A DNA stretch of 64,000 nucleotides, taken from Fasciola hepatica (lineage: Eukaryota; Platyhelminthes; Trematoda; Plagiorchiida; Fasciolidae). Made by a program: the position numbers and the translations under genes. The DNA lies in the NCBI GenBank assembly GCA_948099385.1, contig CANUEZ040000107.1, forward strand, positions 3,906,001 through 3,970,000, in the 5' to 3' direction. Under the pieces are notes generated by a model. The model was not told the DNA's origin. It made no database searches and worked only from the letters and a program-made list of their open reading frames with translations. Shown in pieces: positions 35,481-45,560 of the stretch; position 1 is the stretch's first letter, and every line of letters begins with the position of its first letter.

Positions 35481-37220
35481 TATCATCAGAAACATCTGCT
35501 GTGTCAGTCAAATACCCAGTAAAACACCCATCCGTAGAGGGAGGTTGCCGAGGTGGTGGGGAAAGAAGTGGTTGGATGTAAACAGGTAATCTTTGGGCAG
35601 ATTGTTCGGAAAGTGGGATGTAATGCACTAACTTGAAAATGGGAACTGGGCAACATATAAATAAGTGACGCGTAGCCACAACATTAGCAGAGACAAGGTC
35701 CGTGAAAGAAATGAGTATTTAAATGAGAAGCAAGTATCTACGTAATGATCAGCATTATCTAAGTGCCGAATGTGATGACCAGAGAGTTGAAAGGAACAAA
35801 ATAGTCTGAGAGGATTTACCAAGATAGATTACCGGATACGAAAGAACAGTAAACTGCCGATGAATACAGTTGCTATATTGGGCTGATGGATATGGGTGCA
35901 GCCCGCGATAAACCAAATGGACAGCTCATCTGTAAAGGTCGCTAGAGTGATGGTGCAAAACGTGGCCGGATGTAAACAGGCAACCGGATGAGGACGTTAG
36001 AGCTTCACAGACCAACAGGAAGTAGCTCGACAGGACTCTGAAGGTGGTTGGTAAAGGTTTCCTGTTTAACTCTGAGTCTCCTAGTTCTGTCGGTGCCAAA
36101 TCGTATACTTGTATTCATGAAGAGTTCAGAGATGGCGATATTTATTGAACAGGATCGATGGAATTAGAAAACTGGTTGCGGTCAGCTATCAGGGCAACGG
36201 AGTCTCTTAAACAAAAAACTTACCCCGGCGAGTTAGCGGATAACCATATAGTTCAGGGTATTTACATCCAAATGGCAGCGTTATCAACCAGCGTGGATCC
36301 TTGGAGTTGCCTGCCACTATCAGTATTTCAGCTTTCGACTTGCCAAGAGTGGAGCTGACTCTCTTCGATGGGCTCCCCCAGCAATACTAAATGTGCATGA
36401 AACGATCAGAAAGTTTCAGTGAGTACGTAGTTGCAGATCCAGAGTGCAGCTCGTTTTATTTATTGCATTTCTTCCGTAAGACTGGGCAGGAGATTATATC
36501 AAGTGCTGCGCCGTGGCTGATCCAGCGACGGGGTGCATCAGGACACAGAATATTCACAGTTTCATTTAGGCAACTATTCAAGGTTGCTAGAAGCTTGATT
36601 GATGGCGTTTTGTCAGAGGCCAAAAGGGCCAAGTGCAACTCCGAATCATCGTCAAGCGTGGCTAATAAAATACAGAATTGTAGAATAACCCTGGAGCATT
36701 TAGAATGTCAGTGTTATCCCAATGCATTGTGTAAACTGAGATGCGCAGTGCATCTTCTATCCATTACTCCGCTTATCTGATGGACATGGAAGGGCAAAAG
36801 AATAAATATGCTCCGCTGGGAATCTACATTCGATGACTTGACGGGGTTAATGAGGTGTCATTGTCGCAATGCCAACAACCGATCTGGACAAGTCGTACTC
36901 AGAAGTTGTAGGTTGGCACAAACAGCATCAACATCGACTCACATTACAGGGGACGACCACAACCGAGACCAGTTTTATGCCAGCCTGCACACTCTACGTT
37001 GAGAGCCCTCGAGAGCAACCAAGTGCACGATACTTAACACCCTACGTCGCTGAACAGGTTATCCGATTTTTCATGGAATGAGTGTGCCTGACCAATGGTT
37101 CACGACGACAGGGATGGGCGCACGCTTCATGTGTCTGAATGGCTCCCACTGGGCCTCAGAACCCCGCCCTAGATTGAAATAATGCCAGAGCCGATGCTGG
37201 GACAAATATCCTCGGCTGTC
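35481..37220. other. Unassigned sequence right of LINE-A copy 2
   Basis: Open frames at 36158-36358, 36391-36780 and 36808-37081 have no recognised domain. No repeat is obvious. Confidence 0.35.
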
Positions 37221-37222
37221 GC

Positions 37223-37609
37223 ATGTGCCTCAAAGCACCAGGTTCACTCGTCCATACAAACCAACGGACATCTGTTCAAAAAGACTTGTTGATTTCAGGC
37301 CGTGAGATTAGGCGTCATACCTGTCGCATCAAGACAACTAAACTGTTCAGGAGGTTCAAAGAGTTTTTGCGCACGGAGTCGGATAATTCACTTTTTAGGC
37401 TCGAGCCTATAGAACGACGTGAACTTGTTGGTAAACTCACTTCTCTCACGATCAGCAAGGTTGCTGGGAATCATGTTACCTCTTCGATGAGGCCGACCCC
37501 GCAGTTAAGGCCTTTATCTGAAGGATGGACCGTAGACTTCTTCGAGGCCTTTGCAGCAGATAGCTTTCCAATAAGACCAGTTGGTTCTATTATATCATTT
37601 GCCAGGTGA
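37223..37609 (+). pseudogene. Possible LINE RT N-terminal fragment
   Basis: A 128-codon frame. Its central part (residues about 67-95: LVGKLTSLTISKVAGNHV, then PQLRPLSEG) resembles the RT N-terminal block LxxLxxSKxxGPDGIxxxxL of CR1-type LINEs. The GPDG core is changed. No later RT motifs were found downstream before the tail fragment at 37770. It could be a remnant of LINE-B or LINE-C type, or a chance resemblance. Confidence 0.35.
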
Positions 37610-37769
37610 TGGTCTCATCTCAAAGACATGGTGTTCGAAGAAGTGTCGTGTCTCCACTTTGGTATACTAAATGGGTGCAATGTACCAGAGGCTCATTTGG
37701 GGCTTGTACAGGGCACAAGCAGTCGGAAGGAACCGTTTTCTAGGCTAACAGTACGTAGTTGTACACTTC

Positions 37770-38270
37770 TCAGACCAAAGACGAATTGTTTATTTCAGAG
37801 ACGCCCAAGGAATGCCAGGTGCATGATCAACTGTTTACAAGTGATGGAATGGACAGACAAAACTCCTGAAAATGTAGAAATTTACATAACAGAAGTTGGA
37901 TAAAAGAGGCTTAGAAGGGAGAATAACGTGGGATGAAAGTGTGGCAAATGTATGCACGCCAAAGAAAATGTGCTGAGTTTAAATGGACCCATGGGCGAAT
38001 TCAAATAGACGTCCGGTGAGCTTGAAAGTCAAGGTCTGGTGGGGGATGCGGCTGATCTGTATGGGGACATTAAAAAAGCTGACTGGTATACATGAGAAAG
38101 GCTAGAAATCGGCATAAGAAATTGTATTCTCGGGAGACGATGGAGAGAAAAGTGAGATTCACTGCAAAGTATTAGATAGCAAGGAAGCATTGGTACTCTG
38201 CAATAGGTGGTTGGCGAACAGGGCACAAAACTCATTGTAAAACAGGGAACGAGCAAATTAGGACGTAAAA
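37770..38270 (-). repeat. LINE-A tail fragment (minus)
   Basis: Diverged copy of the palindrome right arm 4690-5170. Anchors are TTCAGAGACGCCCAAGG near 37795 (the 3' terminus), GGACAGACAAAA near 37850, GGGCGAATTCAAA near 37992 and AGAAATCGGCAT near 38104. In element orientation it ends in GAAATAAACAATTC, as the other tails do. Confidence 0.75.
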
Positions 38271-39899
38271 GGTTGGATCAAGTAAAAAATAGTTCATTAG
38301 AATAGGACGCAGTAGATGTGAGACGCAGACGTAAAAGGAATGGATGCATATTACGGCGGTCAGCTGGATGATAGCAAGACAGATGGCCTGTGAGGAACTG
38401 AAGGATACAGAGCGATTGCATAATAGAATTCAACGGCCTATCTCAGGAAGGTGTAGTTCACTCAAATAAAATCAACCGGCACCCACACCGGTAAATTCAA
38501 AGACAATATATCACTGAAAGGGGCAGTAAGTTGCTCTGGTCAAGCAACCGCCTTCAAACCACCCATCAGAAAATCATGGAGTAGGCCGGAAACGATGAAC
38601 ACATCTCAAAAAGGGACTTTTCCGGGAAACTCAGTTAAAACTTGCATATAAGCAAGCCGTGCAACGCAATTTGGAATTGGCCGAAAGAGTGGCAGCTTAC
38701 GGTACCTGGATGGAACTGCATGGCCGGCGGCGGAAATGAGTAGCCCTTGTCAAAGCAACAATTACTGAGCTGAGGTCAGCATTCGTAGACGGGCTAGAAA
38801 CAACTGTATTGTTACTGAGTGTTCAAGCAGCGACAACGTTGGTAAGGAAGTCTGCCACCACCGGATTGAGCTTTGCACATTGAGTAGATCCTGCAATTGT
38901 GTTGCATTACGGAGAAAAGTGGAACCGGATAGCGTGATCAAAACACCAGAGAGCTCTGTCCACTCGTAGGAAGAAACAGTAATGAAAATGCTGATGAATC
39001 AGATTAAAGCTAATCACAAAATGGCGAGACAGATTGGAGACGGCCTCTAGCCGAATGAATCAGCTTTTGTTCCTTTTTATTTCATAGGAACATTCGAAAT
39101 GACCCATTCTTCTTTTCTGATTGCAAAAATATGCCTACTTCCAAATTTCCCTACAAAGCGCATATGGGCGAAAAAAGAAAAGCTCCTCAGTATTTCTCTT
39201 GGGCAGCTCAAATGGGGCATATAAGCTGAAATCACCAAGTGAATTTATTCCGGACTTTGGAAAACGACATGGTTTTACATTTTAGAGAACACGGCTGGTC
39301 GCGCGTTTTGTAATTAAAAACTCTGAAACATTCTGAATTGTGTTGCTGATCAAATAATTACCGCGTTCATGCGTTATTAGTTAATCTTCGTCCAACACTC
39401 AATTTCAAAGTTGAATCACAATCAAAAACTAATCTCCGCTTCCCCCAACATATTTTGCGTGGTGAATTCACGCAAGTCCCTTTCATTTCGACCGTTCATT
39501 TTTGCGCGATATCTCATTGTCTGTTGATCGCTACACTGGTGTTTCACTTCTTCGCACAAATTAGCAAACGAAATTATTTTATCACATGGTTGAAATAATG
39601 GGATTTCTGCTTGGGATAAGTAGGCTGCGCTCGTGCATCAAAAGGTTCCATCCTGGAACTCGCAAGTCTTGATCCGGTATCTGGGTCTGCGCGTCTGTAT
39701 TCCGACAAACAAGCCAATCTTAACTTGTGCAGCACACTCTGCACCAGATTGATTACGAATTGTGGAAACGATGGCCACCACGGCAATCTGAATTACATGG
39801 AGCCGGCACAAAATGTAGGTAACCCCAGGAACTGAGGGTTAGTTAAAAGTAGGTAGGATAAGAATCATGGCCTATCCTGAAAACTAGACGACGGTTCCG
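38271..39899. other. Unassigned sequence
   Basis: No gene or repeat supported. The minus frame 39786-39574 has no domain. Confidence 0.35.
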
Positions 39900-40550
39900 C
39901 CAAACGACTTTGGCCAGCTGGGTGAAACATTTGCCCTGAACATCTTTCCAAATTTCCTGCGTGATTTATGAATGTACCCGACATCAATTTGCTATCCTCA
40001 TCCATAGGTGAAGTGTTTGCAACTCTGTCTGTTCGTATGAGATATTTAAATTCGGCGTAAATCTGCTTCTGACAGTCTTGCATGGACCGCGGGAAGCTAA
40101 ATCTTTGGGTTTTACCGTCAAGTCGGCCAGGCAGCATACTTCGGGTTTTTCTACATATTTTCACCCTGGGGTTTCCACTTCACCACTGTATGAACTGCAA
40201 ATAATTCTTTGCCTGGTTTTGGGATTCGTGCGAATTTGCAACAAGCTGCTCGAATTGAGATTCTTGTGACTTACACTGCTGTTAAAATCCGGATGCAAAG
40301 TAGGCTGGTGCCGAAAATGATAATTTATTCCGCACTGGCAAGTTTGAGTAGGTTTTTGGCTTGCGTTGTGTAATTTATTTTTGTTTTCGACTACCCAATA
40401 ATCCGTTCGCACTTTCTCTACGGTTATGCATTCCTGCGTGTTATATCACCGGTTATACTGTTCCGTCGTCGCCTTCTTGGTTTTGCTTGTCAAAGGCTAA
40501 GTTTTATTCGAGCTCCCCCTCTTCTGCCCTTCCAAAGCCGAAGAACATCC
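39900..40550 (-). repeat. Dispersed repeat family R, longest copy
   Basis: The most complete copy. 39920-40270 matches 18830-19150 in direct orientation, and 40171-40550 is the reverse complement of 40710-41089. The minus frame 40164-39865 (LPGRLDGKTQRFSFP, then EDSKLMS, then NHAGNLE) parallels the frame of 19108-18818. The minus frame 40412-40161 is nearly identical to the plus frame of the inverted partner. No known element is recognised. Confidence 0.8.
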
Positions 40551-40709
40551 CACCCACGGCTTCATGCAAATGTGTCGGTGGTGAATTTGTGAGCTGAAGT
40601 TGTGAAATCCCATGCCTGCTGAGGGACTATCTACGAGTTTGATTGATCTCTTCAAGCCTGAGACTTACACTCAAAGGGCCTCAGTGCTTTGGGACACACA
40701 AGCATGTAA
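40551..40709. other. Spacer of the family R inverted pair
   Basis: About 160 bp between two inverted family R segments. No feature seen. Confidence 0.6.
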
Positions 40710-41089
40710 CATGTCCTTCGGATTTTGGGAAAGTAGAAGAAGGGAAGCTTGAATAAAACTGAGCCTTTGACAAGCAAAACCAAGAAGGCGACGACGGAAC
40801 AGTATAACCGGTGATATAACACGCAGGAATGCATAACCGTAGAGAAAGTGCGAACGGATTATTGGGTAGTCGAAAACAAAAATAAATTACACAACGCAAG
40901 CCAAAAACCTACTCAAACTTGCCAGTGCGGAATAAATTATCATTTTCGGCACCAGCCTACTTTGCATCCGGATTTTAACAGCAGTGTAAGTCACAAGAAT
41001 CTCAATTCGAGCAGCTTGTTGCAAATTCGCACGAATCCCAAAACCAGGCAAAGAATTATTTGCAGTTCATACAGTAGTAAAATAGAAAC
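40710..41089 (+). repeat. Dispersed repeat family R, inverted partial copy
   Basis: Reverse complement of 40171-40550 (pairing sum 41260). It is almost exact over 40800-41070, where the 83-codon frames differ only at their last residues, and more diverged at both edges. It lacks the part equivalent to 39900-40170. Confidence 0.9.
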
Positions 41090-41384
41090 CACATGGTGAA
41101 AAAAATTTAAAATACCAAGGTGCACGGCCATCGTTGTCCAAACAGCAAGTCAAATCGAATGCGAAAGCTTAGATGAAGCCTTCAGTTGAACAAGTGTAGT
41201 CGCCTCCTGGACTCGCGCGCAAATAAAGAACACCTGCAACCATGTAGTCTTTAACATTTCGGACGGACCACCTGCACTGTCTTTGGAGGCCAACATATGG
41301 AGCACTAGCAGCACAGCTCACCGCATGTGCCACTAGATTAGGCTGCAAATACGGTCATCTCGTCATCCTAACAATCCGCTCTTT

Positions 41385-41480
41385 CAGTTTTCTACCAGAT
41401 TGTCAGCCTTCAAATTCATCAAAAATTCTCAAGGGATTGTCGGAGCAACGTCATTTGAGAACATCGAAATACAAACTGAG
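41385..41480 (+). repeat. 96 bp perfect duplicate, copy 2 (exon-like)
   Basis: Perfect reverse complement of 16116-16211. It is preceded by CCGCTCTTTCAG, a good splice-acceptor shape, and the similarity stops just where GTAACC begins, a good splice-donor shape. The core between AG and GT is 92 bp. The block may be an exon whose joined neighbours survive at the other locus. Alternatively it is a simple duplication. Confidence 0.85.
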
Positions 41481-41704
41481 TAACCTCCTCCGCAAAGACA
41501 AATATCCGTGAACAGCAAAACAAGTCCGAGCCTGCTACTGGCCCTGAACTAGCAGGACCAGTAGACGTTCTTAATTATACTCCTATAGACAGGATTTCAG
41601 TCAGAACAGGTACAACCTACACAGCCCCTTCAGCACCAGTGGATCTTAGCCAATCTAACTTTCATGATCCACGCATCTACCGTGGAATAAATCTGTGGTT
41701 GTGA
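41480..41704 (+). other. 74-codon open frame of unknown origin
   Basis: Open from directly after an in-frame TGA at 41477 to the TGA at 41704. It has no ATG start. It includes TGPELAGPVDVLNYTPIDR and SQSNFHDPRIYRGINL. No recognised domain. It adjoins the exon-like block, so it could be read-through, element debris or chance. Confidence 0.2.
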
Positions 41705-42921
41705 CACATATTTCCAATAAAACGTCTTCTGAAATCAATTAAGCGCAGGTTGGTTGTTGTAAAAACCAGGGCCGTAAATCTATAGTGAGACATGCCCCGG
41801 CATATTGTGCCGTCTACAGCTGTAGACTTAAACATAACGCCGTATGTGATGCCCACTCAACCCCCAGGAAAACGTTGGAAATTTGCCTCCCCACCCGCTG
41901 CATCTGCCAACATAAATGGCCAAAACGGCCTCACCGAAACCGCATTGCTGCACTTTGAGGGCTACCTAAAAACTCACCCTGCACCTCTCCTTCTCTGCGT
42001 AGTTACCGGCCGACTGAACTACCGACGACGTCACCTCTGTAACCTAGTTCGCCCACCTGGAAGCCCCTTTATATGACTGTGATAATACGGTCGTGGCATA
42101 TACCTGGGACTACGGCGACGGTGTCTGACTGGCGCTGCTCACTATGCACGCAACCAACTAACCCCCTTCCCACTAGCTACCACAAAAGACTACTGACCCC
42201 TTGTCAAGCCAGATTGCACTTCATCACGCCACTTTATAAAAACCTATTTCCATATCAGTCGGATCTTGAATCCCGGGCACCAGTCCCAACTGAGCTTCTT
42301 CTTAGTAACCAACCGGTTCCCCTTGTGAGCCTACAATTTTCCTCCATATCACAGCCCACTCCGAATCCAATAATTTCATATCGACTTCAAACAATGTATC
42401 GTATGCTCCTACCACTCCTCAGACACCCCCCTTATCGTGGTCAACTCCCCCAAGTACCTAATTAATGGCCGCTGACTCCTTAGGCGTACCCCACCACCGT
42501 TCGTGCGCTCTGACGATCAGTCTGGACAACTCGGCGCGTCAGCAATATCCGCGACCCTATCTTTACCTCTACCTTCGTGTGGCAATTTCTCCCCTGACCC
42601 GGTTTTGCAAACCTGAGCCCCTCCTGGGTTTTGCCTAATACTTGTCCTCCTCTCGTCCACCCTCCCCTTATGTTCTCCTCTTATATCAAAGCTTCCATTG
42701 ACATCCTCCTAGTGATCCCAAACGAAGGCTGTTAAGGGGCTACAGTGCTATGGAATCTAACACTATTTTCCACTTTGAACAAGTATAAATGTCAACATCG
42801 GACTTACCACTGGTTCCAAACTTTACCTAATCCCTTCTGGTGGCCATGATGCTGATTTGCTTTCCTCCTCTTTGCCTGAATCAGAGATGACATCACCTTC
42901 GTTCCATCTACTCATGGACAC
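41705..42921 (+). other. Pyrimidine-rich sequence upstream of an endonuclease remnant
   Basis: Plus frames at 41792-42076 and 42073-42465 lie where ORF1 of the LINE would be expected. One contains WRCSLC but no full zinc finger. No domain is claimed. Confidence 0.35.
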
Positions 42922-43690
42922 ATGACACGTAAGACCGTTTCAGTGTCCAGTGTCGTTACTAGAAAAGTACAAATGCTTTATGCCAAGGCTCTCACTGGTA
43001 CCTATTATCCCATTTTCATCACGGAAGCTTGGCCTTCCTCTGGGATCACCATTGGTGAATTTGCCACAACTGGGCATAAAGTCTTCACGAACACTTTGAT
43101 AAACGGTCGAGGAGGAGAATTTGTTTTATACCTCAATGAATCCTTACCGATCTCACCGATGCATCATGAAGTCCCGGGTTTTTTAGAGGACTCGGTCTGG
43201 TCGGTTGGTAAATTGCGGTCACAGGAACTGTTGCTGGTATGTATCTGTCGCTCTTCAGAGCCTACAACAGGAGGTTCTTTCCCGTTGTCAACGCTTTTAA
43301 CCCCGCCTTCACCCTCCCCGTTAGCAACAAGCTTATTGCTGGTGACTCCAGTGCAACGAGGGTGTGTTGGCTATCAGGTGATGGCCCAAAGCCTCACCAG
43401 GGATTGGTTGCCTGCACCGGTCTTGGTGAATGGGCTCAACACGTAAATTTCCTACTAGATTATCAACGTACTAGATCTTTTGTTTGTTCAGGGTATTATC
43501 CACGTAATCATGTCAGTGAAGGGAGGCCTCCTTTGGTGTGTTCACAACGCAAGTTTATGTTTTTCTTGGTTTTGGCGGCACTCTTCCAGCCGTATTCACT
43601 TCAAGCGGCCTCGATTTCTCTATCAATCCAACAAATTTGTTCGACCAACCTTCCGAATGTGGCTCTTTTCCGAATCACTTCTAGGCGATA
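42922..43690 (+). pseudogene. LINE endonuclease domain (second type), broken
   Basis: The segment 42922-43446 has YPIFITEAWPSSGI (the ITExWLS motif with catalytic Glu), GRGGEFVLYLNESL (the RGGGVxxYV block) and HHEVPGF. In another frame (43239-43691), FTLPVSNKLIAGDSSA aligns to the LIxGDFNA catalytic motif, followed by WAQHVN and a YQRTRSFV block before the SDH region, which I cannot see intact. It differs in sequence from the LINE-A endonuclease and may belong to the LINE-B family. At least one frame change is present. The reverse transcriptase is not recognisable downstream. Confidence 0.78.
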
Positions 43691-45560
43691 ACAATCATCC
43701 CATTGTTAAATCTTAGGTTCCCTTGATGTGCCTAAAATCTATTCTTCTGCGGAGAGTGCCTCAGTTAATGCTAGATTCATGCAGAATTTCTGCGCAAATA
43801 AAATCGCGGCCTACCTCCTTACTAACACTTATCAAAATGGCATTCATCATGGCCTTTTGAAAACTTTTCACGCTTGGCTTGACAAGCTGGCTTTTCGAAT
43901 TCAGTCACAGAGGCAGGTGATAGTAGAAAGGCCATGATTATCGTGCTCCTTGACAAGCATATGACTTTTTATCGGGTTTTGCTTCCCCGTACGCTTTTAC
44001 AAGTTGAACCTCACAGCATCGACGACTTACAACAGAGCTACTTACCACAATTACTGCCTGGCATCCATCAAGTGCTCATTATGAACTGTGCTATCTCCCT
44101 ACCAAAAAACTATAACCACTGGATTAATCCAAAGGATATTTTAGGGCTTCTACCTTTGGTAATGTATATTACGAGCATAAATGTTTTCGTCAAGGTAGCC
44201 TATACCTGCTGGAGAAGGATATCAGAGTTTTATAGTCATTTTATCCCGATTGATTTAGCTCTGTAGTTTGACTTGTGTACGTCGTTGGTTAAACGATAAT
44301 CGGAAACCCTCTAATTAAGGGTCAAAGATTTGTTCGTTCGAACTGTGCGCTTACAGGCTGTTTTGCTTTGGCTGCAGTAACAGCGATACAGACTTAAATC
44401 CTAGGAAAAAATGTTTTCTGTGACAGCAGAATTGAGCAGAAAGGATGGGTATTTTGTTCATCCCTTAAATGATGAGAACTTCCCGAGGGAGAAGTAAAAG
44501 GTTTTGTCCATATGCAACGTATTTAGTGATTCGGGCCATGGACAGGAGTGGAATATCGGAACTGGAACAGAATACGTAGGCCAACGAATGCGATGGTAAA
44601 ACGTGATGGCTGCATATTGATGGACTAGTTTAAATGCCGGATAATCAGCACAACAAAGACATTGCCTGAGTGACGACAAAAGTAGCTTCTTGAGAGGAGG
44701 CCAACAAGAATTCAGCTGATTGCTCCTTTATAGTTTGTGGCAATGAAGTAGCTCCGTATTACTGGAAGCTGGACGATAGATATATGGTTAATGTGTAGCT
44801 ACGGTAAAAGAGAAGGTGAATTTCTTGCGAAAGAGGGAAAGTAAATGAAAAGTGGATGTCTGTCTACTGATGTTTGTTTTGGAAGTTTAATTACTTGATA
44901 AGGGCAAAGAGAAACAGTGACTGACAGGGGGAAGGAGATTGCTAAAATGGGCCAGATAGGACGCTTTGCAGTACTAGAATACGGCATTGCTGGGGCCCTT
45001 TGTAGCCTAACGGTTTTAGAAGGTAATCATCTATCAAATCAATGCCTTTTGAAATACACTGGGAAAACATTCCAGTGTGGGAGACCGATAGGTGACTGTA
45101 GTACAGAAGTGGGCAGCAAAACTGAATGTTTCAGCAAGTGAATACAGCACTAGTCGTGATGAGCCTTGTCATATAGAATGTACATGTTTACGCATATGAC
45201 TGGGATTAGATTGGCGTGAAACCCGTGGGAAGCAGCGGTGCAGCTTACGTCGAAAAAGTAGAGGGGTGTTCGGATGTTCGTTCTTTAGGCATTGGGGAAA
45301 AAAGTATTGATAACAATGTATTGATTGGGTAGTAGTTCAGTGGGTTAGTAAGTTTTGGTGAGCCTACAAGTGGGTTAGTCGTAACAGAAATATTGGAAAC
45401 GAGCACCGTGGAAAACGATGAAAGCCGGAGGGAGGGGCGGAAAATACATATTTCCAGAAACTCGGGCTGAGAAAAAGTCTTTGTAGCACGCAACAGGTGC
45501 TGAACGGTGATCTGGCAGTATGCTGTACATATGATCTGGAAATCTTGTTTCGTAACTGGA
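43691..45560. other. Decayed sequence after the endonuclease
   Basis: Frames at 43728-44266 show no clear RT motif. From about 44460 the plus strand turns purine-rich. A short block near 45205 (GGCGTGAAACCCGTGG) resembles the LINE-A tail near 5740, suggesting minus-strand tail debris. Confidence 0.35.
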
